A stretch of 35,746 nt of DNA from an uncultured Bacteroidales bacterium (GTDB lineage Bacteria > Bacteroidota > Bacteroidia > Bacteroidales > GWA2-32-17). This document shows, piece by piece, positions 11,152-19,536 of the stretch. The notes below the pieces were generated by a model. It saw only the letters and a program-made list of their open reading frames with translations, did not search any database and was not told where the DNA came from. The stretch spans positions 1 through 35,746 of the forward strand of contig CALGPK010000062.1 of the NCBI GenBank assembly GCA_937960415.1. Reading direction: 5' to 3'. Position numbers and translations under genes: made by a program. How positions within the stretch are numbered: the stretch's first letter is position 1; every line of letters begins with the position of its first letter.

Positions 11152-12393
11152 ATGACCCTTCAAATACAATTTTTCTTTATACTAATTGGTCTTATTTCAC
11201 CTATTTCCATATTTTGTCAAACCATAAACGACATATTTGAAGAAGGCATTGCTTTAAAACAAAGCAAAAAATACAACGAAGCTATAGCAAAGTTTTCCGA
11301 AGTTGTAAAAAAAGATAAGTATTATCACGAAGCATGGTATCATCGTGCCGTTTGTCATTTAGAACTTAAAAAAACCGATGCAGCCCTGCAAGATTTATCA
11401 CAGTGCATTGCCGTAAAAAAAGATTTTATTGACGCCTATCTTTTAAGAGCTCATTTATACGCTGAGCAAAACAAGACACAAGATGCAATTAACGACTTAA
11501 ATCAGGTCATACGAATTAAACCCAACTATATCGAAGCCTACGAAACAAGAGCATCTATTTATCTAAAAATACCCGATAAAAGTATAAATGCAATAAACGA
11601 TTTACAAAAAGCAGCCGAACTTAAAACAAGTAATGCATGGACATACATCGAACTAGGTAAATATTGCATCAACAAAAACAAGTATCAGGAATCGATCCAA
11701 TATTTTAGCAAAGCCATAGAACTAGACCCTCAAAATGGTGAGTGGAACTATTGGCGTGGGTATGCGTATAGCCAAATCAACGATGCCCTCACTGCTATTA
11801 AAGACTATTCGGCAGCCTTAGACAAAGGATATAAAAACCCTGACATTATTTACAAAAGAGCTAAACTGTATTTCGAAAGACAAATATATGACAATGCACT
11901 TACCGATTTAACCACACTCATCACTCAATATCAAAGCAAACAATACGACGTTTATGTTATGCGTGGGGTATGTTATTCTCAAATCAATCAAATATCAAAT
12001 GCTCTAAAAGATTTTAACAAAGCAATTACCATTGCTCCCAATAAAGCCGAAGCATACTACTTTCGTGCTTGCGAATATCTTAAACAAGGCAAAACCAAGG
12101 AACCGATGGCCATTAAAGACTTTAACAAATCCATTGAACTTGAACCAAACAACTACGAAGCCTATATTAAACGAGCCATTTATTTTTACGATAAACAGAA
12201 ATATGCCGAAAGCTTAGAAGACCTCAATAAATCTATTAAAATAAAACCTACTGCCGAAGCATTCTTCTACAAAGGTGCTGTTCTGTACGAAATGAAAAAA
12301 TACAACGAAGCATGTCTGGAATTAAAAAAGTCGGCACAAATGGATTACGAGCCTGCAAAAAAAAGATTGAAAGAAGTTTGTCCAATGAATTAA
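11152..12393 (+). CDS. Exported tetratricopeptide repeat protein
   Basis: The 413-residue product starts with a signal peptide (MTLQIQFFFILIGLISPISIFCQ) and is then almost entirely TPR units of about 34 residues, visible as recurring A-x-x-D-L-x-x-A-I-x-x-x-P-x-x-x-E-A-Y blocks from residue 30 to the end; I count roughly ten to eleven. Such proteins are scaffolds for protein interaction; no enzymatic domain is attached. The export signal suggests the periplasm or outer membrane. It follows pepD with a three-base gap. No terminator is seen between its stop and the tRNA promoter. Confidence 0.9.
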   Translation: MTLQIQFFFILIGLISPISIFCQTINDIFEEGIALKQSKKYNEAIAKFSEVVKKDKYYHEAWYHRAVCHLELKKTDAALQDLSQCIAVKKDFIDAYLLRAHLYAEQNKTQDAINDLNQVIRIKPNYIEAYETRASIYLKIPDKSINAINDLQKAAELKTSNAWTYIELGKYCINKNKYQESIQYFSKAIELDPQNGEWNYWRGYAYSQINDALTAIKDYSAALDKGYKNPDIIYKRAKLYFERQIYDNALTDLTTLITQYQSKQYDVYVMRGVCYSQINQISNALKDFNKAITIAPNKAEAYYFRACEYLKQGKTKEPMAIKDFNKSIELEPNNYEAYIKRAIYFYDKQKYAESLEDLNKSIKIKPTAEAFFYKGAVLYEMKKYNEACLELKKSAQMDYEPAKKRLKEVCPMN

Positions 12394-12408
12394 TTTTTTT
12401 CAAAAATT

Positions 12409-12438
12409 TTTGGATAAAATTATTTTTTTGTATTTTTG
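12409..12438 (+). promoter_or_regulatory. Promoter of the tRNA-Gly / tRNA-Leu unit
   Basis: TTTG (12409-12412), an 18-base spacer and a perfect TAnnTTTG box (TATTTTTG, 12431-12438) form a full Bacteroidota-type promoter. Transcription would begin a few bases before the first base of tRNA-Gly at 12451, as expected for a stable RNA gene. recQ has the same pair of boxes with the same spacing. Confidence 0.7.
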
Positions 12439-12450
12439 CAATGAATTTTT

Positions 12451-12523
12451 GCGGGAATAGCTCAGTTGGTAGAGCACAACCTTGCCAAGGTTGGGGTCGC
12501 GGGTTCGAGTCCCGTTTCCCGCT
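12451..12523 (+). tRNA. tRNA-Gly (GCC)
   Basis: A complete cloverleaf is visible: acceptor arm GCGGGAA / TTCCCGC, D arm GCTC / GAGC, anticodon arm CAACC / GGTTG with anticodon GCC at 12484-12486, and T arm GCGGG-TTCGAGT-CCCGT (last pair a wobble). The discriminator is T. The 3' CCA is not encoded, which is usual in this phylum. Confidence 0.97.
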
Positions 12524-12524
12524 C

Positions 12525-12549
12525 AAACTCTTCGAAAGAAGAGTTTTTT
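12525..12549 (+). terminator. Terminator-like hairpin between the two tRNAs
   Basis: AAACTCTTC (12525-12533) and GAAGAGTTT (12538-12546) form a perfect 9-bp stem with a GAAA tetraloop, followed by T residues. It starts two bases after tRNA-Gly and ends 12 bases before tRNA-Leu. It could be a partial terminator or a processing element; there is no room for a separate promoter for tRNA-Leu behind it. Confidence 0.7.
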
Positions 12550-12561
12550 CTTTCTCATGAT

Positions 12562-12648
12562 GCCTCGGTGGTGGAATTGGTAGACACGCAGGACTTAAAA
12601 TCCTGTGGCCTGTAAAAGGCCGTACCGGTTCGATTCCGGTTCGAGGCA
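12562..12648 (+). tRNA. tRNA-Leu (UAA)
   Basis: This 87-base class II tRNA has the acceptor arm GCCTCGG / TCGAGGC (one G-T wobble), anticodon arm CAGGA / TCCTG with anticodon TAA at 12596-12598, a long variable arm built on GGCC / GGCC, and T arm ACCGG-TTCGATT-CCGGT. The discriminator is A and CCA is not encoded. It reads UUA codons, which are frequent in this AT-rich DNA. Confidence 0.97.
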
Positions 12649-12650
12649 CG

Positions 12651-12679
12651 AAAAACTGCCCAATGAGGCAGTTTTTTTT
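12651..12679 (+). terminator. Intrinsic terminator after tRNA-Leu
   Basis: ACTGCC (12655-12660) and GGCAGT (12667-12672) form a stem with a six-base loop, extended by A-T pairs from the preceding A run, and are followed by a run of eight T. It lies directly behind tRNA-Leu and ends the tRNA unit. Confidence 0.88.
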
Positions 12680-12759
12680 ATTTATTCCAATTTTACTTCA
12701 AAAATTTTTAATGCAATGTTATTAAAAAACTCTTTTAGGGTTTGCTGGTGCTGAATACA

Positions 12760-12811
12760 AGAGTGATTTTAATTCATTGATTCACTCTATCTAATAACTC
12801 CCAATGAATTA
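12760..12811. repeat. Two interleaved inverted repeats with pseudoknot topology
   Basis: Stem 1 is AGAGTGA (12760-12766) with TCACTCT (12782-12788). Stem 2 is TAATTCATTG (12770-12779) with CAATGAATTA (12802-12811). The left arm of stem 2 lies in the loop of stem 1 and its right arm lies beyond stem 1, the order of an H-type pseudoknot with loops of 3, 2 and 13 bases. It is in the gap between the tRNA terminator and the lipA stop codon, so on the minus strand it would be in the lipA 3' untranslated region. Confidence 0.4.
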
Positions 12812-12826
12812 CTTGAGTTTATACAG

Positions 12827-13669
12827 CTATACGTGTTTTTCGGCATGATACGACGAACGCACCAATGAACTACTTTCTACATGAATAAAACCTTTTTGTA
12901 AAGCTATCGATTTCAAGTCATCGAATTCATCATGTGTGTAAAACTTCTCAACCTTTATATTTTCTTTAGTTGGTTGCAAGTATTGCCCAATAGTCAAAAT
13001 ACGACATTCTACCTTTATTAAATCATCCATGGTTTGCTCTATCTCTGCTCTGGTTTCACCAAGTCCAACCATAATACCGCTTTTAGTCTTCATGCCATTC
13101 TTAGCTAAATATTGTAGCACAAACAAACTTCTATCGTACTTAGCAACACTTCGAATAAATGGCGTTAGTCGTTTTACCGTTTCCAAATTATGCGAAACCA
13201 CATCTGGCTTGGATTGGACGATGATATTTAGTAAATCTTCCCTTCCCATAAAATCGGGAATAAGTACTTCTAAAGTAATTCCGGGATTGTGTTCTTTAAT
13301 CGAACGTATGGTATTAGCCCAGTGTTGAGCACCGTAATCGGGCAAGTCATCACGATCGACACTTGTAATAACAGCGTGCTTTAGCTTCATAATTTTAACG
13401 GATTCTGCAACTCTTTGGGGCTCAGTGATATCGATGGGTAACGGCTTACCATGTGTTACGGAACAAAATTTACACGAACGAGTACATATATCGCCCAATA
13501 TCATAAAAGTAGCAGTCCCAGCCTGCCAGCATTCGCGAATATTTGGACAATTTCCACTCTGGCAAATAGTATGTAACCGATATTTCTCGACAACCGACTT
13601 TGTTTGTAAATAGTCTTTTCCTGAAGGAATCTTAACCTTAGGTTTATTCGGATCAATCTGTCTCTTCAT
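12827..13669 (-). CDS. lipA: Lipoyl synthase
   Basis: This radical SAM enzyme inserts two sulfur atoms into protein-bound octanoyl groups to make lipoate for 2-oxoacid dehydrogenases and the glycine cleavage system. Both iron-sulfur clusters are accounted for: the auxiliary cluster ligands Cys36, Cys41 and Cys47 (CQSGNCPNIRECW) and the SAM cluster CTRSCKFC (Cys62, Cys66, Cys69). The C-terminal RSSYHA (from Arg271) supplies the serine ligand of the auxiliary cluster. At 280 residues it is complete and slightly short for the family. Its start overlaps the 3' end of the upstream outer-membrane-like gene by 17 bases, which suggests co-transcription. Confidence 0.97.
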   Translation of the reverse strand: MKRQIDPNKPKVKIPSGKDYLQTKSVVEKYRLHTICQSGNCPNIRECWQAGTATFMILGDICTRSCKFCSVTHGKPLPIDITEPQRVAESVKIMKLKHAVITSVDRDDLPDYGAQHWANTIRSIKEHNPGITLEVLIPDFMGREDLLNIIVQSKPDVVSHNLETVKRLTPFIRSVAKYDRSLFVLQYLAKNGMKTKSGIMVGLGETRAEIEQTMDDLIKVECRILTIGQYLQPTKENIKVEKFYTHDEFDDLKSIALQKGFIHVESSSLVRSSYHAEKHV

Positions 13670-14459
13670 CTTGATAATTAATATTCAGTGCGTCTGTCTT
13701 ATTTTTTATTTTGACTTTGCCAAACCGATAACCAACATACAACGAAACAATAAACCGTTCTTTTTTTTCATTTGCCATGATCTGTATGGGACGAGAGAAA
13801 ATATCGAGCAATGCACCAAATTCAATCGCATTGACGGCCTCATACTTATCACTAAAAACGAACGAAAATCCGCCTTTTACGTAAGCACCTGGAACCATTT
13901 TCGTTTCGTCTATACCTTTAAAAAAAGACGAACGGCTATAAATATCGCTAATTTGATGAATAGAATAATCAAATTGTTTGTCGCTAATATATAAATATTG
14001 TACATTATTGTAAATCTTAGTGCTATCAACTACCTCGTAATATACAGGTTTTAAAAATACAACAGTAGCACCTAATGTGTAATGATAACGAATGGCTATT
14101 CCTCCCTTATCAAAGATACTATATATTTCGCGTTGCCTGCCTATGCCTCCTCTTAAAGCAAAAACTGTATTCAGTTTACCAAACACAAATTTTTTTTGCG
14201 ACTGATAGTAAGGATTTTCTACTCTAATTTCTTTTGGGTGCTTAATATAGGAAAAATCGACATTAACAATTCGCCGACGAAAACCATCTAAACGCTTGCC
14301 GTATTGATACGACAACGAAAAACCATTAGAATTGAGCGAAACCAGATACGAATGTTCGTTAGTTGTAACTACACGAGCTTCGGGATTTAACTCTCCTTGT
14401 GCGAAAAAAAACAACGGAAGTAAACAAAAAAATATGGTATGTAAAATATTCCTTAACAT
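13653..14459 (-). CDS. Exported, probably outer-membrane beta-barrel protein of unknown function
   Basis: The 268-residue product has a signal peptide (MLRNILHTIFFCLLPLFFFAQG) and then alternating, aromatic-rich strands such as FSLSYQYGKRLDGF, GIAIRYHYTLGATVVF, GAYVKGGFSFVF and RFIVSLYVGYRFGKV, the pattern of a small outer-membrane barrel. The barrel prediction is inference and I do not recognise a specific family. The last strand ends in YRFGKVKIK followed by an acidic tail that overlaps the start of lipA. It is the first gene of that pair and is divergent from the M1 peptidase gene. Confidence 0.75.
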   Translation of the reverse strand: MLRNILHTIFFCLLPLFFFAQGELNPEARVVTTNEHSYLVSLNSNGFSLSYQYGKRLDGFRRRIVNVDFSYIKHPKEIRVENPYYQSQKKFVFGKLNTVFALRGGIGRQREIYSIFDKGGIAIRYHYTLGATVVFLKPVYYEVVDSTKIYNNVQYLYISDKQFDYSIHQISDIYSRSSFFKGIDETKMVPGAYVKGGFSFVFSDKYEAVNAIEFGALLDIFSRPIQIMANEKKERFIVSLYVGYRFGKVKIKNKTDALNINYQDEETD

Positions 14460-14466
14460 ATTTATG

Positions 14467-14493
14467 CAAAATTATTGAAAAATATTTACGAAT
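14467..14493 (-). promoter_or_regulatory. Putative promoter of the outer-membrane protein gene and lipA
   Basis: On the minus strand TAATTTTG (14474 down to 14467) is a perfect -7 box, preceded after 19 bases by TTTC, one mismatch from the TTTG -33 element. The box ends seven bases before the ATG at 14459, so transcription would start almost at the start codon. Confidence 0.45.
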
Positions 14494-14503
14494 GAAATGT
14501 TCA

Positions 14504-14534
14504 TTGATAATTTATCTACTATTTAATACTTTTA
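14504..14534 (+). promoter_or_regulatory. Putative promoter of the M1 peptidase gene
   Basis: TTG (14504-14506), a 20-base spacer and TACTTTTA (14527-14534) match the phylum's -33/-7 pattern with one mismatch in the last position, the same form as upstream of pepD. The ATG is at 14548. Confidence 0.45.
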
Positions 14535-14547
14535 CTAAAAATTTGAT

Positions 14548-16512
14548 ATGAAAAAATTACTATCTCTACTTTTGTTTTCATTACCTTTATTCCTGTATAC
14601 ACAGCATTGTTACGATGCCAAAATGCTTAATCAAAGCCCTGCATTTAGCCGTCTTTTATATCAAAAAACAAAAATGTCGCATTACAAATACGATCAAAAG
14701 TTCATTCACATCAACATCGAAGCTAACGACTCTAACACTTTTATTATTTCCACCGTAGATTATATTTTGAAAGCAAAATCGGATACCCTCTACGAAATAT
14801 ATTTCGAATTCAAACCATATTTTACCATTGACAGTATTAAGGTTAATGAACTAGCCTGCAATTACATTTATCAGGGCGATAGTTTAGTACTTCTTCCTGC
14901 CCTACCAGTTATTCCATTTAGCGAATTTAGAGTTAGAATCAGTTATCATGGCATGGTTACTTCCGGAATACCTTATCGTGGCTTAATTAACACATATTCT
15001 AATGAATATCAACAGCATATTACATGGACATTATCCGAACCATTTCATCTAGTACATTGGCTACCTTGCAAGCAAGATTTGACCGATAGACTCGATTCGG
15101 CATGGATATTTATAACAGTTGATAGCACTTGCAAGGCTGGTTCCCAGGGTATTTTAACAGCCATTACTCCACTTCCCAATGGTAAAGTTCGTTACGAGTG
15201 GAAAGAACAATACCCCATAGTTTATTATTTACTCTCTATAGCCGTAGGTAAGTATCGGGAATATAGTTTTAAGACATGGTTTACGGGGTTGCCAGATAGC
15301 TTGCCGGTAATAAATTACATTTATCAAAATCCACAATGCCTTATAGACAATAAAACCGATATTGATCGTACTGCCGACTTTCTTCGAATATTTAGTCATC
15401 GATTTGGTATTTATCCTTTCTACAAAGAGAAATACGGGCATTGTATGGTTCCTTTGCCCGGCGGCATGGAACATCAAACGATGACTTCGTTGGGGTACTT
15501 TTTTCACTGGCTCGTTGCTCATGAACTTTCGCACCAATGGTTTGGCAATAATATTACATGTGCTACATGGCAAGATATTTGGATTAACGAAGGATTTGCA
15601 TCGTATGCCGAATACATTGCCTTGCAAGAATATTTCGATCAGGCTACTGCCGATGCAACCATGCGAAACTTTCAGTTTCGTGCCCGCTTAGAACCCGAAG
15701 GATCGGTTTACGTCCCATTTGAAGAAGCGTACAACGAACATCGTATTTTTAATAGCAACTTAAGCTATAAAAAAGGTGCAGCTATTATTCACATGCTTCG
15801 ATATCTATGTAACAACGATTCCATTTTCTTTCATGGTCTTCATATACTCAACACTATTTACAAAGATAGCATTCTAACAGGCCAAGATGTAAAACATATA
15901 TATGAATCCATTACCGGATTAGATTTAAACTTTTTTTTCGATCAGTTTTACTACGGCAAAGGCTATCCGATATATACCCTCATGTGCTTTCAAGACAGCT
16001 TGCCCAACAACTCATTTAGCCCTATAACACTCAAACTCATGCAAAGAGGAAGTTCCATCGACAATAACTTGTTCAACATTCCACTACCTGTTAGACTCAT
16101 TTTTTCTGATCATAGCGATACATTGGTCATACTTCACCCAACTCAAAATATTCAATCGTTTATGTTCGATGTCAACCATCGCAAATTATCTTCAGTAATT
16201 TTCGACCCCAACGACTGGATACTCGACAGTCTCGAAGGAATTCATATTTTCAATAAACCAGTCGATTATTCAAATATGGTTATACAAATTTATCCAAATC
16301 CAGCAAAGAATTACATCGTTATTAACAGCGAGTCGACTCATCATACTATTGAACTGGAGTGGCTTACCATGGATGGCAAAATTATAGAACAAAAAATCTA
16401 CGATACTTTTCCTATTATTTATCATTTCGACACTAAATTCAATCAAAATATCTACTTACTAAAATTAAAAGTCAACGGGTACGTATATTATCGTAAAGTT
16501 TCTAAATATTAG
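14548..16512 (+). CDS. M1 family metallopeptidase with T9SS sorting domain
   Basis: The 654-residue protein begins with a signal peptide (MKKLLSLLLFSLPLFLYTQ). The M1 core is intact: exopeptidase motif GGMEH at 305-309 (where aminopeptidase N has GAMEN), zinc site HELSH at 325-329 with the third ligand Glu348 exactly 18 residues further on, and the expected tyrosine in NLSYKKGAA. After the catalytic domain comes a type A T9SS domain starting at IQIYPNP, with IYLLKLKVNG and YYRKVSKY at the end. It is likely an exported aminopeptidase at the cell surface that trims peptides. It has its own promoter candidate and overlaps the 3' end of recQ by 11 bases. Confidence 0.93.
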   Translation: MKKLLSLLLFSLPLFLYTQHCYDAKMLNQSPAFSRLLYQKTKMSHYKYDQKFIHINIEANDSNTFIISTVDYILKAKSDTLYEIYFEFKPYFTIDSIKVNELACNYIYQGDSLVLLPALPVIPFSEFRVRISYHGMVTSGIPYRGLINTYSNEYQQHITWTLSEPFHLVHWLPCKQDLTDRLDSAWIFITVDSTCKAGSQGILTAITPLPNGKVRYEWKEQYPIVYYLLSIAVGKYREYSFKTWFTGLPDSLPVINYIYQNPQCLIDNKTDIDRTADFLRIFSHRFGIYPFYKEKYGHCMVPLPGGMEHQTMTSLGYFFHWLVAHELSHQWFGNNITCATWQDIWINEGFASYAEYIALQEYFDQATADATMRNFQFRARLEPEGSVYVPFEEAYNEHRIFNSNLSYKKGAAIIHMLRYLCNNDSIFFHGLHILNTIYKDSILTGQDVKHIYESITGLDLNFFFDQFYYGKGYPIYTLMCFQDSLPNNSFSPITLKLMQRGSSIDNNLFNIPLPVRLIFSDHSDTLVILHPTQNIQSFMFDVNHRKLSSVIFDPNDWILDSLEGIHIFNKPVDYSNMVIQIYPNPAKNYIVINSESTHHTIELEWLTMDGKIIEQKIYDTFPIIYHFDTKFNQNIYLLKLKVNGYVYYRKVSKY

Positions 16513-18424
16513 CTTTTGTTACCCAGTGATATTTCAGGCTTTTGGTTTGAATTATTTTGCCATGTTCGATTAGCCATTGTATCACGTTTGCCACTTTTTC
16601 TTTTGGATATTGAAGCGAGGCAAGTATTTCATCCATAGTTAGCGATTGATGACTGATGAGTTTTTTTATTTCCTGGCTTATCATATCAAACTCATATGTA
16701 CTAACATTAATTTCATTACGTTTTTTGCACACATCGCATTTGCCACAGCGATAAGGATTTTTATCGCCAAAATACATGAGCAGCAACTGACTACGACACT
16801 TATGATTGCTGTATGCATAATTAATAACTTGTTCAATGCGGTATTGCATACGTTTTTTACGAAAATCATACACATCTTTACTTAACTCTATATCTTTATA
16901 ATCAAAACGATTCGTTAAAAATGTAATAACTGTACCGTGTTTTTGTTCGATGTAATCAATTAATTCGTATTTCTGTAATTTTTTTAACCATTCAACAACT
17001 TTTTCGACAGGAATATTGATCTTGCTAGAAATATCCTTTTCATCAATTCTTACATACGAAGTAAAAAGCCCCGAATACGTACGCAACAAAAATTTAATAA
17101 AAGGGTCGTCGTCTGGATGTTGCAACTGGTAATTATATAGTTCTTCGCGATCGACAGAAAAACTAATACGCGAGGGGTTGTCGATATCTTCCGAAACAGA
17201 AATATATTCATCGAGATCAAGTAATTTTAAAGCATAATAAGCAACCAACACATTGAAATGGTATGTTTTACTAAACTCCACCAAGTTGAACAAAAAATCT
17301 TTTCCTTTGCCCGAACCAATAGGTATTTGAGCATAATTGCCCAACGCATGATAAACCTTTTTGACAACATCGATGGGCGGAAAGAAAATATCGAGCTGTT
17401 GTATCAGCTGAAGTCTGTCGCTTGCATCAACAAGCAAAAGTGCTACAGCCTCTTTTTCATCACGTCCGGCTCGTCCTGCCTCCTGAAAGTATGCCTCGAG
17501 CGAATCGGGCAAGTCCATGTGAATCACAAAACGCACATCGGGCTTATCTATTCCCATTCCAAATGCATTCGTCGATACTATAATACGCGTTTTATCAGCT
17601 TTCCAGGCTTCTTGTTTTTTGTTACGCTCGTCAAGACTCAAACCAGCATGATAAAAATCGGCTAATATCCCATTTTTTTTTAAAAGCGTGGCTAATTCAA
17701 CTGTTTTGCGTCTGTTTCGAACATAAACTACACCTGTACCTTTAAGCTCTTTGCAATATGTAAGAAAATCATTTATTTTAGTATCGGTTTGCTTTACAAT
17801 GTACGTCAGGTTCTTTCTTTCGAACGACTTTTGAAATACATTTTTCTCCTTAAATTTAAGTTTCTCCTGAATATCATCAACAACTTCGGGTGTTGCCGTT
17901 GCTGTAAGGGCTAAAATGGGCACTCCGGGCAAAAACTCACGAATTTCGGCTATATTTAAATACGATGGTCTAAAATCGTAACCCCATTGAGAAATACAAT
18001 GTGCTTCGTCTACGGCAATCAGGTTTACCCTTAGCAATTGTAATCGCTCTCTAAAAACAGATGTTTCTAAGCGTTCGGGCGATACATACAAAAATTTCAT
18101 TTCTTTATCATACGTGGCATTATCGAGCGTAATCATTATTTCGCGAAACGACATTCCCGAAACAATTAAAGAAGCTTTTATCCCTCGCTTTCGCAAATTT
18201 TCGACCTGATCTTTCATCAGAGCAATGAGCGGCGAAATAACCAAACAAATACCAGGTTTTGCCAAAGCCGGAACCTGAAAAGTTATGGACTTGCCTCCAC
18301 CTGTTGGCAACAAACCCAACGTATCTTTGCCTTGGTATACCGAACGTATAATTTCTTCCTGTAGCTCTCTAAATCGCGAGTAACCCCAATATTTCTGCAA
18401 TATTTCCTTAAAAATCATAGCCAC
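16502..18424 (-). CDS. recQ: RecQ-family ATP-dependent DNA helicase
   Basis: The 640-residue protein is a 3'-5' superfamily 2 helicase for recombination and repair. Helicase motifs include Walker A LPTGGGKS (Lys45), DEAH at 139-142 with the RecQ aromatic loop (CISQWGYDFRPSY), LTATATP, STNAFGMGIDKPDVR and QEAGRAGRD. A four-cysteine zinc module follows near the C-terminus (CRSQLLLMYFG ... CGKCDVC), then a winged-helix-like tail. There is no recognisable HRDC domain, as in the shorter RecQ paralogues common in Bacteroidota. Translation may begin at 18424 (MAM) or two codons later at 18418 (MIFKEILQ); the close promoter box favours the second. Confidence 0.95.
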   Translation of the reverse strand: MAMIFKEILQKYWGYSRFRELQEEIIRSVYQGKDTLGLLPTGGGKSITFQVPALAKPGICLVISPLIALMKDQVENLRKRGIKASLIVSGMSFREIMITLDNATYDKEMKFLYVSPERLETSVFRERLQLLRVNLIAVDEAHCISQWGYDFRPSYLNIAEIREFLPGVPILALTATATPEVVDDIQEKLKFKEKNVFQKSFERKNLTYIVKQTDTKINDFLTYCKELKGTGVVYVRNRRKTVELATLLKKNGILADFYHAGLSLDERNKKQEAWKADKTRIIVSTNAFGMGIDKPDVRFVIHMDLPDSLEAYFQEAGRAGRDEKEAVALLLVDASDRLQLIQQLDIFFPPIDVVKKVYHALGNYAQIPIGSGKGKDFLFNLVEFSKTYHFNVLVAYYALKLLDLDEYISVSEDIDNPSRISFSVDREELYNYQLQHPDDDPFIKFLLRTYSGLFTSYVRIDEKDISSKINIPVEKVVEWLKKLQKYELIDYIEQKHGTVITFLTNRFDYKDIELSKDVYDFRKKRMQYRIEQVINYAYSNHKCRSQLLLMYFGDKNPYRCGKCDVCKKRNEINVSTYEFDMISQEIKKLISHQSLTMDEILASLQYPKEKVANVIQWLIEHGKIIQTKSLKYHWVTKANI

Positions 18425-18434
18425 AGTTTACAAA

Positions 18435-18464
18435 CAAAAATACAAATTTTTCTCAATTAACAAA
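18435..18464 (-). promoter_or_regulatory. Putative promoter of recQ
   Basis: Read on the minus strand, TTTG (18464 to 18461), an 18-base spacer and a perfect TATTTTTG box (18442 to 18435) match the phylum's promoter. The box ends ten bases before the first possible start codon at 18424, giving a very short or absent leader. Confidence 0.55.
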
Positions 18465-18478
18465 TAATATTACATTTG
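18449..18478 (+). promoter_or_regulatory. Putative promoter of the TPR-SpoIIE remnant
   Basis: TACATTTG (18471-18478) is a perfect -7 box, preceded after 18 bases by TTTC (18449-18452), one mismatch from TTTG. The ATG is at 18497. The element overlaps the divergent recQ promoter, so the two may compete. Confidence 0.45.
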
Positions 18479-18496
18479 CAAATATTTTAATACAAT

Positions 18497-19508
18497 ATGA
18501 AAAATTGGTTAATCCTTATAGGGATATTTTCTCACATGTTGTATGCACAATCAAACATCGACTCACTATGGACCGAATACCATAAAGTAGTATCTGATAC
18601 TCAAAAAGTTAATATATTAACTAATGAAATATTGCCATTATACACACGTCAACATTCCGATTCAGGCTTAAAGTATTATAAATACGCAATAAATAATATA
18701 CTTAATTTTTTTAAAAAAGAAAATAATAAAAACTTGAAACTCTTTTATGCTCACAATCTGCTGAAAGTTGTAAAAAAAACCGGTGATTTATACTACGATA
18801 TAGGAAACAACAAAATTAGCTTAAACTATTATCATACTCTTTACAAATTATGCAAAATAATTCAAAAATATTATCCCTACGATTTTGAAACATATGCTTA
18901 TGTTGGTGAGTATTATTTAAATCGGGGAAGTTATTACAACAATATTTCAAAAGACAGTACTTTATATTTTTATAACTTAGCACTTCTATATTTTAAAATG
19001 CTCTATCGTTTCGATAGTTTATCAAACAAAACCGTCGATGGGTTATGATACACAACTCAATGGCAACATTTTATTTAAATATAGGTGAATACAACCATGC
19101 CGGCATTCATTATTTCGAAGCATTAAAAATAAAAGAAAAACAAGTATTTTATTCACAAAAAAAAGATAATCAAACCATAAAAACGTTGTCGTCGTTGTAT
19201 AATAACATTGCCAATATAAAATTAGTCCTCAAAAAATACGATGATGCACTCAGTATCATAAAATCAAAATTAAACATAACGACATTCTCTATCTTTCGAC
19301 CGATGGCTACAAAGACCAATTTGGAGGTAAAGAACAAAAAAAATTTTTGCAAAAACGATTCAACACTCTTGTTTCCGAAATACGACACCTTTCTATGAAA
19401 GAACAAGCCAGCACGCTTGAAAACATATTAGACCAATGGATGAATGGTCAAGATTACACCAACAAACAAGTAGATGATATTACCGTTTTGGGAATTCGTG
19501 TGCTATGA
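18497..19508 (+). pseudogene. Decayed TPR / SpoIIE-type phosphatase gene (frameshift plus large internal deletion)
   Basis: Three consecutive pieces lie in three frames. 18497-19048 encodes a signal peptide (MKNWLILIGIFSHMLYAQ) and TPR-like helices. From 19045 the TPR pattern continues in another frame (MATFYLNIGEYNHAGIHYFEALKIKEK, here over two segments of the same helix pair), with an ATGA overlap or a one-base loss at the junction. Between about 19255 and 19280 it passes into a third frame that reads to TGA at 19506-19508: DILYLSTDGYKDQFGG, then RFNTLV, and VDDITVLGIRVL. That is the C-terminal end of the SpoIIE/PP2C phosphatase domain of Bacteroidota TPR-sensor proteins. The transmembrane, coiled-coil and most of the phosphatase are missing, including most metal ligands. 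The intact gene would have been a membrane signalling phosphatase. Confidence 0.8.
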
Positions 19509-19536
19509 TTTATTTTTACACCTAAATAAGCATCTT

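Noticed and set aside
12312-12560. Plus-strand frame across tRNA-Gly
   Set aside because: It runs through the end of the TPR gene, the tRNA promoter and the tRNA itself, so it is not a gene.
12248-12649. Minus-strand frame of about 133 codons beginning MPRTGIEPV
   Set aside because: It is the antisense of the two tRNA genes and the TPR gene end; this MPRTGIEPV-type translation is a well-known false protein from tRNA-Leu antisense.
12451-12826. tRNA pair as an integration site of a genomic island
   Set aside because: No repeated tRNA 3' end, integrase or composition change next to the tRNAs; the following gene is lipA.
19045-19398. Separate small gene after the TPR gene
   Set aside because: Its first part continues the TPR pattern of the preceding frame and its last part is an out-of-frame reading of the SpoIIE tail, so it is a piece of the broken gene.
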